Positions 49,902 through 58,422 of a DNA stretch of 64,000 nucleotides are shown piece by piece. Position 1 is the first letter of the stretch. The number at the start of each line of letters is the position of its first letter. This DNA is from Alphaproteobacteria bacterium (GTDB lineage Bacteria > Pseudomonadota > Alphaproteobacteria > Rhizobiales > Beijerinckiaceae). The notes beneath the pieces were generated by a model that saw only the letters and a program-made list of their open reading frames with translations, did no database searches and was not told the origin of the DNA. The stretch covers positions 27,560 to 91,559 of the forward strand of contig JAJPHH010000079.1 of assembly GCA_021325385.1 (NCBI GenBank), written 5' to 3'. The position numbers were made by a program, and so were the translations under genes.

Positions 49902-51726
49902 TTAAGCCAAAAGCGCGTCAAAGCTCGGCCGGGATTCGACGTACCGCCGATGGACGTCGGCATAAACCTGCCGATAGACCGCGTCGATCTCCGAAGGCTG
50001 AGGAAAGCCGCGCAAGAAGCCGGGGCAGTCCGGCTCGATCGCAAGTTCCGCGCCCTTGATCAAATGGGCGAGCAAGGTTCGCGGATCTTCGCTGCCGACC
50101 GAGATGCGGATCGTCGTCGGCGCGATTCCGGCCTCGCGCAACGCTTCGTCGCTCAATTCGGAATGGCTGGTCAGCGCAGGACACAGCACCACGCTGTTAT
50201 TTTGGCCAAGACTCACCTGCAGGCCGAAGGCCGGCTCGAGACGATCGAACAGTTTCTTGAGCTGCGCTCTGCCGACCCGCCCGGGCCCGGACGCCCCGGC
50301 TTCGAAATCGATCGTGAAGAGCGGCGCCGGCAGGCCGAGATAGAGCAAGCGCTCGCGCAGCTTCGCGTTGCGATTGCCCGGCGCGGCGTTGCAATGCACG
50401 TTGATTTCCGGATGCCGGGAAAGAAGCTGCGCCAGCACGATCGTGTTGACGCACTTGCCGAGCACGCGCTGCTCCAGCGTGCGCGCGCCGTTCAGGACCT
50501 CGAAGGCCTTGTCGGCGTCCAGGAATGCGCCCTTGACGTAATAGACGTTCCAAAACAGCGTCTCGTCCCATTTGTAGACGCGGCGATTCCCGTCAGGCCC
50601 GGTCGCCGCGGCGCTTTCGCCCTTGGGAATGAACATCCGCTCGTTGCGGCCGATGACGACGCCGGCCGTCGTCGCGCCGGAGCCGGTTATGTCCTTGGTG
50701 AAGGAATGGATGAGAAAATCCGGTCGCCGCGCCGGATCGGAGTCCTGGAGGAGACGCTGCAGGACCGGCGTCGCCACGGTCGAATCGAGGATCGTCGTCA
50801 GTCCGCGCCGATGCGCCGCCTCGCAAATCGCCGGCGCGTCCAACACGTAGCCATGCGGGTTGCACGGAGATTCGAGATAGACATAGATTTGCCGGCCCGC
50901 CTCGAGCCGCGCGCGATGAGCGGCGCTGACGCGGTCCAGAGCCGCGACGAAATCGGCGCACTCGAAGCCGTCGAACCATTCCACGGCGACGTCGAGATTG
51001 CTGCTTTTGCCGTACCAATCGTGCAGCAATTGGTAGGCGCCGCCGTAAATGTTTCGGCTCGATAGGACAATGTCGTTATGACCCCAGAAGATGAGAGAGG
51101 ACGCCGTCGATGGCGGCCATGCCGGAATTGAAATTCCACGCCAGATATTCGCTGGCGAAGGGCCCGGCCTCCAGATCGACAATATGATTGGCAAGCGCGA
51201 TCGAGGTCGGATTGAGCAGCCGCGAATAGATTTCAAGCAGCAGCTCCTTGCCTTTGAACGCGTCCTCGACCCATTCGATGCAGGCGTAAAGATAGGTCGC
51301 GGTCCGGGTGATCGCCGGCGTGGCGCTGAACAAGGCCGTGACATTGTCGAAGATCGGATAAGGTCCCTTGGCCATGGCCGCGCCGGACCCGCCGACCAAG
51401 GACTGATAGACGGCGCGCATCGGGTTCTGCAGCGTGTCCAGAATTTTGGCGAGCTGGAAACAGGCGAAGCGCTTGGCGTTGAAATAGGCGATGCGGTCGG
51501 CGCGATCGAGCCCTGACAATGTCTCGATCGTGATCGACCATAGTTCGTGCGCGGCCGCGTGGGCGCCGTAGATATGCCGCGTGAAATCCGCCAGCGCCTG
51601 GCCATAGCGGCCGGCGGGATCGATCGAGAAATGCTCGAGCTGCTCGGCGACCAGGCCGTCGAGGCTTTGCGCCTCGGCGCCATGGCGCAGCGGGCTTAAG
51701 ATTTGAGCGGAGCTGAAACCAGACAT
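49902..51726 (-). pseudogene. PLP-dependent Cys/Met-metabolism-type enzyme, frameshifted
   Basis: Long cystathionine-gamma-synthase-like protein, about 607 residues if repaired. The N-terminal part (start 51726, MSGFSSAQILSPLRHG) runs to ...GMAAIDGVLSHLLGS and stops at 51076. The C-terminal part continues in another frame as GHNDIVLSSRNIYGGAYQLLHDW through LIHSFTKDITGSG (PLP lysine) to 49902. Removing one base from the C4 run at 51082-51085 joins the halves as HLL-GHND, so a single-base insertion explains it. Either a sequencing error or a recent real lesion; both halves look well conserved. Convergent with soxG, but a sulfur-amino-acid role is only inferred from family. Confidence 0.8.
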
Positions 51727-51974
51727 GGCGACCTCCCGACCGGCCTAGCTCATAACGCGCGGCAATGGCCCAAGTATGATGTTCAACGCCCGGCCGGCCT
51801 CGGGGCGCGGGCGATTTGAGGCCGCGCGGCGCGTCGAGCCTCCGCCCGCCAGCCGATACGGCGTTCGACGAGGTCGCGCCATTCAGCGCTCAGCACGTAC
51901 TATGGCTCCCGAGCGAGAAGAAGCGCCGTTTCGAGCGCCCTTCTATCGGTAAAGCGCCAACTCTACGCCCGTCC

Positions 51975-52460
51975 TCACGTCGATCGGCGGCGGCCGGCGC
52001 CGCGCCCGGCCGCCTCGATTTCGGCCCGCAGCCAGGGCGCGAGGCGGAACTGCGTCGGCGCAGTCGCCAACATCTCCCGATCGCCTCTTCGGTAGGCGCC
52101 GACGAACGCAATGACAGGGCCGAATATTTGCGGGTCCCAGGGCTTGGCGATCACGCCTAGGGCTCCCGCGTGGTCGTCGGGGACATGATGCGGGCTTCCT
52201 GTCACGAACACGACAAGAGCCTTGCGGGCGCCGGTAAGCGCGCCGGCGATGCGGGGGCCGCTGTGGCCGTCGCGCAGATGAACGTCGATGAAGGCCAGAT
52301 CGGGCAAGGCCGAATTGACCACGGACAGCGCCTCTTCGGCGTCGGCCGCTAGGCCGACGACCTCCTGCCCAAGCTCCTTGAGAATCGACTCCAGCTCCAT
52401 CGCGATCAGGAGTTCGTCCTCGACGATCAAGACCCGAAACCGGTCGGCTGTTTCTCCCAT
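51975..52460 (-). CDS. Single-domain response regulator
   Basis: Receiver protein of about 161 residues with no output domain. The acidic pocket is VEDE, the phosphate acceptor is in LAFIDVHLRDG, with Thr in VFVTGS and Lys in VIAKPWD. A C-terminal tail rich in Arg and Ala follows. The start at 52460 (MGETADRF) is chosen because the domain begins there; in-frame starts at 52487 and 52502 are possible. It follows the histidine kinase gene on the same strand by 114 bases and is probably its partner. Confidence 0.85.
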   Translation of the reverse strand: MGETADRFRVLIVEDELLIAMELESILKELGQEVVGLAADAEEALSVVNSALPDLAFIDVHLRDGHSGPRIAGALTGARKALVVFVTGSPHHVPDDHAGALGVIAKPWDPQIFGPVIAFVGAYRRGDREMLATAPTQFRLAPWLRAEIEAAGRGAGRRRST

Positions 52461-52574
52461 CTCTGACGCTCGCCATTGAAGCGACATTGCCAGGAGCAAC
52501 ACCGGCTAGATGCATCCGGTTCCGTACACTCGCGACGAATCGCGCCGAGGCCGACGCCATTCGCCCATCGAAAA

Positions 52575-53729
52575 TCAACACCTAGCCGACGGTTTTTCCA
52601 AAGAGATCGCCGTCGCGCTCCCTTCCTCCGGACTTGGTCGAGGCAGGAAAAGATGCACCCGGGTTCCTTTTCCAAGCTCGCTGTCGATGCGGATTTGACC
52701 GCCCGATTGACGCACGAAGCCATAGACCTGACTGAGGCCGAGCCCGGTGCCTTCGCCGTCGCGCTTTGTCGTAAAGAAGGGCTCGAAAGCCTGCGCGCGA
52801 ACGTCCTCGCTCATGCCCGCTCCCGTGTCGGCGACCGTGATCCGCACGAAGCCAGCGGTCGCCGTTGCGGATTGATCAATTTCATCCTGTGCATTGGCGG
52901 TTTCGATCGTGAGCACTCCCTGGCCATCCATCGCATCGCGACCATTCACAGCAAGATTGAGGATCGCGTTATCCAGTTGATTGCCGTCGATATGGATCTG
53001 TCCGAGGGCGGGATCGAGCCTCCTTTCAATTTCGACGCCGCTTCCGAGCGTTTGCTCAAGGAGATTCGTGAGCGATTCGATGCGCGCGTTAATGTCGATT
53101 GTTTCGGGCGTTAGCGGCTGTCGCCGGGCGAAGGCGAGCAATTGTCGAGTGAGCGCGCCGCCGTTCTGAGCGCGCTTCAGCATCTCGTCGATGAACATGG
53201 CGACCTTCGGATCGTCGGGATCCTCGGCGATCTGCTTTTTCAGCAGTCTGAGACCGGAATCGAAAACGCCGAGCAAATTGTTGAGATCGTGAACGATGCC
53301 GGCCGCGACGCGTCCGATCGATTCCAGTCTTTGCGATTGTCGCCGACGCTCCTCCTCGGCGCGCCGCGTCGACACGTCGCGCAAGCTGGCGAGGAGGGCT
53401 GGGCGGCCGCCCCATGCAACCTCGACGACGCGCATTTCGACCTCTATCGGCTTCTCGCCCGGTCTGCGGATAGCCAGTTCGGCGCTCGCTCCAGCGGCGA
53501 TTGGGAGGCCAAGCGGAACCGTGAGCAATTCGTCTTTCGAATGACCGAAGATGCGTTCCGCAGCGGGATTGGCGTAGAGGACGGCGCCGGCGAGGTCGAC
53601 GACAAGCACGCCGTCGGCCGTCGTTTCGATCAGTCCTTGAAAGCTCAGTTGGCCAATTTGGGCCAGTTGAGCCTCCTCGGATTGTCCCAGCTCGGCAATC
53701 GCGCTCGCCGGGTCGTTTCCGCTGCTCAT
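52575..53729 (-). CDS. PAS-domain sensor histidine kinase
   Basis: Soluble two-component kinase of about 384 residues with no membrane segment. A PAS domain occupies about 30-125 (LIETTADGVLVVDLAGAVLYANPAAERIFGHSKDEL). The phospho-acceptor His is in AAGIVHDLNNLLG (H147), a HDLNN-type box; the ATPase boxes are LDNAILNLAVNGRDAM, VADTGAGM and GEGTGLGLSQVYGF. A start at 53729 is preferred over the longer frame to 53843, whose first 38 residues are not family-like. It is divergent from the Crp/Fnr gene. Confidence 0.87.
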   Translation of the reverse strand: MSSGNDPASAIAELGQSEEAQLAQIGQLSFQGLIETTADGVLVVDLAGAVLYANPAAERIFGHSKDELLTVPLGLPIAAGASAELAIRRPGEKPIEVEMRVVEVAWGGRPALLASLRDVSTRRAEEERRRQSQRLESIGRVAAGIVHDLNNLLGVFDSGLRLLKKQIAEDPDDPKVAMFIDEMLKRAQNGGALTRQLLAFARRQPLTPETIDINARIESLTNLLEQTLGSGVEIERRLDPALGQIHIDGNQLDNAILNLAVNGRDAMDGQGVLTIETANAQDEIDQSATATAGFVRITVADTGAGMSEDVRAQAFEPFFTTKRDGEGTGLGLSQVYGFVRQSGGQIRIDSELGKGTRVHLFLPRPSPEEGSATAISLEKPSARC

Positions 53730-53888
53730 CGGATCGGGCCCTCGCCAGCGCCGTATCCCCAAACACATCGGGCGCGCCATCGAACGGCGGCCTGAGACGC
53801 ATGTAAGGGATATTCCGCCGAGCGTCTGTTCACTAGTAGACACTCCTTGCGGCCTGCTTTACAGGATAGCGGTCGAAGGGGGGCTGTC

Positions 53889-54647
53889 TTGGCGCTATCC
53901 GCGGATCAGAACGTCGAACCGAATGGCAACAACCTGCTCCGGGCGCTTAACGCGCCGGACATGGCGCTGCTTGCGCGACGTCTGGAAGATTGGTCGGCGC
54001 CGACAGGCGCCGTGTTGCACGAACCAGGCGATACGGTTCGGTACGCATATTTTCCGCGTCGCTCGAGCATGATCGCCTATCAAGTCGTGCTCCTCGACGG
54101 ACGGGCCGTCGAAACCGCGCTTGTCGGACGCGAAGGCGCGGCCGGCGGAATCGTCAGCCGGGGTCGCTTGCCCGCTTTTGCGCGCGCCGTCGTCCAGATG
54201 GGCGGTCCATTTTTTCGCATGGAATTGGCTCATCTCGAAGAGGCGAAATCGCGTTCGCCGAGCCTGAGCCATCTCTTTGCGAGATACGCAGACTGTCTGA
54301 TGGCCCAGATTTTCCAATCCGTCGCTTGCAACGCCTCGCATTCGATCGAACAGCGCACCGCAAGATGGTTCCTCGCCGCGATTGAACGAACTGGCGCCGC
54401 CGACATGGCGCTGACGCAAGAGCAGCTTGCCGCTATGCTCGGCGTCGGGCGCACCTATTTAAGTCGCGTCATTCACGACTTGAGAAAGAGCGCGGTCATA
54501 GGCACTCGTCGCGGCAGGATCGCCGTTCGCGACGCAGACGCCTTGCGTACGCTCGCTTGCGAGTGCAACGGCGCGATCAGCCGTCATTTCGATGACGTGC
54601 TCGCAGGCGTCTATCCCACTGTGGAAAGCGGCGTCGCGGCGGAATAG
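53889..54647 (+). CDS. Crp/Fnr family transcriptional regulator
   Basis: Regulator of 252 residues: an N-terminal cyclic-nucleotide-binding-like fold (GAVLHEPGDTVRYAYFPRRSSMIAYQVVLLDGRAVETALVGREGAAGG) and a C-terminal HTH (LTQEQLAAMLGVGRTYLSRVIHDLRKSAVIGTRRGRIAV). It lacks the Arg-Ser phosphate cassette of true cAMP receptors and the Fnr cysteine set, so the signal is unknown. The TTG at 53889 with GGGGGG upstream is preferred to the TTG at 53847. It lies beside and divergent from the kinase and response regulator pair. Confidence 0.83.
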   Translation: MALSADQNVEPNGNNLLRALNAPDMALLARRLEDWSAPTGAVLHEPGDTVRYAYFPRRSSMIAYQVVLLDGRAVETALVGREGAAGGIVSRGRLPAFARAVVQMGGPFFRMELAHLEEAKSRSPSLSHLFARYADCLMAQIFQSVACNASHSIEQRTARWFLAAIERTGAADMALTQEQLAAMLGVGRTYLSRVIHDLRKSAVIGTRRGRIAVRDADALRTLACECNGAISRHFDDVLAGVYPTVESGVAAE

Positions 54648-54665
54648 CTCGCGGTCCGTCCTTCC

Positions 54666-54986
54666 TCACCGCCCGGCGATCTCCGCCCGCGCCTGCTCCA
54701 ACGTCTCGGCCATTTTGCGGCGGATGCGGTGATCCGACATGTCGATTCCGGCGGCTTTGAGATCGCCGCGTAATTTCTCGAACAGGGCTTCATCGTCGTC
54801 CCGTTCGACTTGCGCCGCGACGATCGCTTTGGCGTGCGCCTCGGCTTCCGCGCCTTTCTTGCCGATCAATTCCGCCGCCCACAGGCCGAGGAGCTTGTTG
54901 CGCCGCGCCCGCGCCTTGAAATTCAGCTCCTCGTCCGCGGCGAAGCGCTTTTCGAACGCCTCTTCCCGCTCGTCGAAAGAGCTCAT
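54666..54986 (-). CDS. DUF1476 protein, F1-ATPase inhibitor zeta subunit
   Basis: Small protein of 106 residues, MSSFDEREEAFEKRFAADEELNFKARARRNKLLGLWAAELIGKKG at its start, which is the conserved family signature. In Paracoccus the homologue is the zeta subunit that blocks ATP hydrolysis by F1-ATPase; the family is confined mainly to Alphaproteobacteria, a useful clue to the host. GGAGG lies seven bases before the ATG at 54986. Confidence 0.92.
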   Translation of the reverse strand: MSSFDEREEAFEKRFAADEELNFKARARRNKLLGLWAAELIGKKGAEAEAHAKAIVAAQVERDDDEALFEKLRGDLKAAGIDMSDHRIRRKMAETLEQARAEIAGR

Positions 54987-55102
54987 GAGTCCTCCGCGTG
55001 TCAAAGGCGTTGCGGCCTGTCCGCAAACGGCGCTTGCCCCAGGGGCGCAACCATGCCGAGAATTCGCGGCGGCTTCAACTTCCTCAGGCCTGAAGAGACG
55101 AA

Positions 55103-56701
55103 TTGTTCAAAAAGCGCTTTGCTCTCGCCGCGGTCTGCGCATTGGCGGCCGCGCTCATGGCCGGCTCTTCGGGCTCAGCCGCGGCGGAAACCATCTATCG
55201 CCGCGGCGCGGCCGGCGACGTCGCCACGGTCGATCCGCAAAAGACCGCCAGCGTCTCGGAGGCCGATCTGCTCGGCGATCTGTTCGAAGGGCTGGTCGCT
55301 TATGACGCCGACGGCAAAACCGTTCCTGGCGTCGCCGAGAGCTGGTCGATTAGCGCCGACGGGCTGACCTATTCCTTCAAGCTGCGCGACGCCAGATGGT
55401 CGAACGGGGACAAGCTGACGGCCGGCGACTTCGTCTTCACGTTCCGGCGGCTGCTGGACCCCGCGACAGGCGCCCAATACGCCAATCTCTTCTATCCGAT
55501 TATGAACGCCGACAAGGTCAATCGCGGCGAAGCGCCGCCCGACGCGCTCGGGATTCGCGCGATCGACGAGCGCAAGCTGGAGATCAAGCTCGCCGCGCCG
55601 ACGCCGTACTTTCTCGAATTGCTGGCCCATCAAACCGCAGCGCCGGTCGAACAAAGCAATGTCGCGCGCTTCGGCCGGGATTTCACGCGCGCCGGCAATC
55701 TCGTCAGCAACGGTCCGTATCGGCTCGCCTATTATTTCCCGAACGATCGCGCCGTCCTCGTCAAAAATCCGAATTTTCACGACGCCGCCCAGGTTGCGAT
55801 CGACCGCGAGATCGTCCTGCCGATCGAGGACCGCGCGGCGGCGCTGCTGCAATTTCAGGCAGGCGAGATCGATTCCTATCCCGACGCGCCGACCGAGCAG
55901 ATCGGCTACATTCGCGACAAGCTCAAAGACGCGCTCAGGCTCTCGCCGATGCTCGGGACCTATTACTTCGTTTTCGACACGCGCCGGCCGCCCTTCGACG
56001 ACGCGCGCGTACGTCGCGCTCTATCGATGGTCGTCGACCGCGATTTCCTCGCCGAGGACATCTGGGGCGGGACCATGGCGCCCGCCTATAGTCTCGTCCC
56101 GCCCGGCATCGCCGATTACGGCGCGCCGTCGCCGCCCGATTGGGCCGGGCTCTCGCTGAGCGCGCGCGAGCGGACGGCCAGGGAACTGCTCGCCGCGGCG
56201 GGTTTCGGGCCCGGCGGCAAGACGCTCAAGGTCGAGATCAGGTACAATAGCAGCGAGAATCACCGCAACACCTGCGTCGCCCTCGCCGACATGTGGCGCC
56301 GGCTCGGCGTCGAGGCGACGCTCGTCAATTCCGACGCGAAGAGCCATTTCGCCATGCTGCAGAATGGCGGCGCTTTCGACCTCGCCCGCGCCGGCTGGCT
56401 CGGCGACTATCCCGATCCGCAGAATTTCCTCGCCCTAGCCGAAGGCGACAATTCCGGCCTCAACTATTCGCATTACGCCAATCCGGATTACGACGCCCTG
56501 CTGCGGCGCGCCGCCGGCGAGCGCGATCTCGGCGCGCGCGCGAAAATCCTGGCCGAGGCCGAGGCGATCCTGTTGCGAGACCAGCCGATGATGCCGCTCT
56601 TGTTCTATCTGTCGAAGAATCTCGTCTCGCCGCGGGTGAAAGGCTGGCGGGCGAATGTGCTGGACCGCCACCCGACGCGGTACTTGTCGATCGCGCGCTA
56701 A
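55103..56701 (+). CDS. Peptide/oligopeptide ABC transporter substrate-binding protein (OppA-like)
   Basis: Family 5 solute-binding protein of 532 residues with a Sec signal peptide (MFKKRFALAAVCALAAALMAG, cleavage near SAAAE). The mature part begins ETIYRRGAAGDVATVDPQKTASVSEADLLGDLFEGLVAYDADGKTVPGVAESW, the OppA pattern. The only start that keeps the signal peptide is a TTG at 55103, with a weak GAAGAG upstream, so expression may be low. No permease or ATPase genes are adjacent, so it is an orphan or uses a transporter elsewhere. Confidence 0.88.
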   Translation: MFKKRFALAAVCALAAALMAGSSGSAAAETIYRRGAAGDVATVDPQKTASVSEADLLGDLFEGLVAYDADGKTVPGVAESWSISADGLTYSFKLRDARWSNGDKLTAGDFVFTFRRLLDPATGAQYANLFYPIMNADKVNRGEAPPDALGIRAIDERKLEIKLAAPTPYFLELLAHQTAAPVEQSNVARFGRDFTRAGNLVSNGPYRLAYYFPNDRAVLVKNPNFHDAAQVAIDREIVLPIEDRAAALLQFQAGEIDSYPDAPTEQIGYIRDKLKDALRLSPMLGTYYFVFDTRRPPFDDARVRRALSMVVDRDFLAEDIWGGTMAPAYSLVPPGIADYGAPSPPDWAGLSLSARERTARELLAAAGFGPGGKTLKVEIRYNSSENHRNTCVALADMWRRLGVEATLVNSDAKSHFAMLQNGGAFDLARAGWLGDYPDPQNFLALAEGDNSGLNYSHYANPDYDALLRRAAGERDLGARAKILAEAEAILLRDQPMMPLLFYLSKNLVSPRVKGWRANVLDRHPTRYLSIAR

Positions 56702-56749
56702 TTCCAAGTCCGACGGACCGGCAACTCTGTGTGCGCCCCCTTTCCTTTC

Positions 56750-56833
56750 TGTCATTCCCGCGCAAGCGGAACCCAGAACCGCCGCGCTTTGAGAACTCGC
56801 TTAGCCTAGATTCCCGCTTACGCGGGAATGACA
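56750..56833. repeat. Inverted-repeat element (TCATTCCCGC type)
   Basis: Perfect 13-bp arms TGTCATTCCCGCG (56750-56762) and CGCGGGAATGACA (56821-56833), with further pairing CAAGCGGAA against TTCCCGCTTA. This is a dispersed intergenic repeat type known from many proteobacterial genomes. It differs in sequence from the element at 12667. Confidence 0.8.
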
Positions 56834-56945
56834 CGTACCTTTGCGAGGTGAATCCGGACATGGTCCAATCGGGCGCGCCGAGCATGTGTTTCGGAAAAAG
56901 CCGGAGCCCGACCGTTGAGCTTGCGAAAATCCATATCAGCAGACA

Positions 56946-56962
56946 TTAAAGCTCTTGCTTAA
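56946..56962. promoter_or_regulatory. Candidate ArsR operator, distal
   Basis: TTAAAGC-TCTT-GCTTAA is an inverted repeat whose half-sites recur 18 bases downstream. The paired sites and the ArsR gene directly after them suggest autorepression. Confidence 0.5.
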
Positions 56963-56980
56963 CTATTTGCGTCCTGATAC

Positions 56981-56996
56981 TAAAGCATATGCTTAA
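56981..56996. promoter_or_regulatory. Candidate ArsR operator, overlapping the start codon
   Basis: TAAAGCATATGCTTAA contains a perfect 12-bp palindrome (56983-56994) and includes the ATG at 56989. With the similar site at 56946 it forms a tandem operator, so bound repressor would block both initiation steps. Confidence 0.55.
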
Positions 56997-57345
56997 CCAA
57001 TCGCCCGATCTGGACCGGCTCTTCCACGCCCTGGCCGACCCGGCGCGCCGCGCCATGGTCGAGCGGCTGAGCCGCGGCCCGGCCCCGGTCTCGGAACTGG
57101 CGCGGCCGCTGCCTATGTCGCTGCCGGCGGCGATGCAGCATCTGAGCGTACTGGAGGCGGCCGGCCTGGTGCGCTCGGAAAAGGTCGGCCGGATCCGGCA
57201 ATGCGCGATCCAGCCTCGGGCGCTGAGCCAAGCCGAGCAATGGATCAACGCCCAGCGGAGGGAGTGGGAGCGCCGCCTCGACCGTTTGGCCGACTACCTC
57301 AAGACTCTTGACAACGAAGGAGATGGCGATGGCCGAGGCGACTGA
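56989..57345 (+). CDS. ArsR family transcriptional regulator
   Basis: Winged-helix repressor of 118 residues: LFHALADPARRAMVERLSRGPAPVSELARPLPMSLPAAMQHLSVLEAAGLVRSEKVGRIR. It lacks the metal-binding cysteines (CxC) of ArsR/SmtB metal sensors, so the signal is probably not a metal. It overlaps the downstream SRPBCC gene by 17 bases. This pairing of an ArsR regulator with an AHSA1-type protein is common in bacteria. The start has no strong ribosome binding site because the operator overlaps it. Confidence 0.9.
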   Translation: MLNQSPDLDRLFHALADPARRAMVERLSRGPAPVSELARPLPMSLPAAMQHLSVLEAAGLVRSEKVGRIRQCAIQPRALSQAEQWINAQRREWERRLDRLADYLKTLDNEGDGDGRGD

Positions 57346-58285
57346 AGCGGGAAACGAAGCGGCCGCGCCGCCGCTCATGCTCTCGCGCGTCCTGCACGCC
57401 CGCCGCGAGACCGTGTTCAAGGCCTGGGGTTCGGCCGAGAGCGTCAAGCGCTGGTTCGCCCCGGAGACGTTCTCGATCCCCGAAGCCAAAGTCGAGATGC
57501 GGGTCGGCGGCGCTTTCGATCTCGTCATGCGCTCGCCGGCCGGCGAAGACCATTCGATTAGCGGCGCCTTTGTTGAAGTGAAGCCGAATGAGCGGCTCGT
57601 CATCGACATGAAGGTCGCCGACGCCGCCGGCCAGCCTTTGTTTCGCGCCTTCACCGAGCTCGACTTCGCCGACGCGCTCGGCGGGACGCGACTGGAGGTC
57701 AAGCAAACCTATACGCTGATCGATCCGTCGAAGGCCTGGATGCTCGCCGGCGCGCCGGAAGGGTGGCGAAGCACGCTGGATAATTTGGAGAAGGAGGCCG
57801 TGCGCATGCAGGGCGGATCGGGGCTAGGCGCCCGCTCCGTCGTCCACGCGACGTTTCGCATCGAGCGCGCCTACGACTCGCCGGCCGCGCGTGTCTGGAC
57901 GGCGCTGACCGATCCGGCGGCGAAGGCGAAATGGTTCGGCGGCCCGCCCGACCGTTTCCAATGGATCGAGCGCCATATGGACCTGCGCGTCGGCGGGAGC
58001 GAGCGCGCGAAAGGCCGGTGGGAAGGCGGCGTCGTCTCGACTTTCGATGCGATCTACCACGACGTGATCCCCAACGAGCGGCTCGTCTATAGTTATGTGA
58101 TGCATCTCGACGAGAAGAAAATCTCGGCGTCGCTGGCGACGATAGAGCTCAAGGCCGAAGGCGCGAAGACGAGGCTCGTCGTCACCGAACAGGGCGCTTT
58201 CCTCGACGGCTACGACGATGCAGGATCGCGCGAGCACGGGACGGGGCTCTTGCTGGATGCGCTCGGCGAATCGCTGACGGCCTGA
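57329..58285 (+). CDS. SRPBCC/AHSA1 domain protein, two domains fused
   Basis: Protein of 318 residues holding two START-like SRPBCC domains: the first about 15-150 (LSRVLHARRETVFKAWGSAESVKRWFAPETFSIPEAKVEMRVGGAFDLVMRSPAGEDHSISGAF), the second about 170-318 (FRIERAYDSPAARVWTALTDPAAKAKWFGGPPDRFQWIERHMDLRVGGSERAKGRWEGGVVSTFDAIYHDVIPNERLVYSY). These are normally separate proteins, so this is a gene fusion. They bind hydrophobic ligands; function unknown. The ATG at 57329 has AAGGAG six bases upstream. Co-transcribed with the ArsR gene. Confidence 0.87.
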   Translation: MAEATEAGNEAAAPPLMLSRVLHARRETVFKAWGSAESVKRWFAPETFSIPEAKVEMRVGGAFDLVMRSPAGEDHSISGAFVEVKPNERLVIDMKVADAAGQPLFRAFTELDFADALGGTRLEVKQTYTLIDPSKAWMLAGAPEGWRSTLDNLEKEAVRMQGGSGLGARSVVHATFRIERAYDSPAARVWTALTDPAAKAKWFGGPPDRFQWIERHMDLRVGGSERAKGRWEGGVVSTFDAIYHDVIPNERLVYSYVMHLDEKKISASLATIELKAEGAKTRLVVTEQGAFLDGYDDAGSREHGTGLLLDALGESLTA

Positions 58286-58422
58286 GAGGCGTCGCTCCGC
58301 CAAGCTCGCCTTCCGTGTCCGCCACGACCGCGTAGGTCCGTCCCTTGTTCGACCGTCCGAGGCGAGTCGGACATCCCGAGCGGAGCGAGGGCGACGCCCT
58401 TGCCCTGGCGCGGTCGCCGTCC

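Larger units (their letters stand above)
56702..56988. other. Intergenic region with a palindromic repeat and ArsR operators
   Basis: About 290 bases. The left part holds the inverted-repeat element at 56750-56833, and the right, more AT-rich part holds two inverted repeats (56946-56962 and 56981-56996) near the ArsR-type start. No coding potential is seen. Confidence 0.6.
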
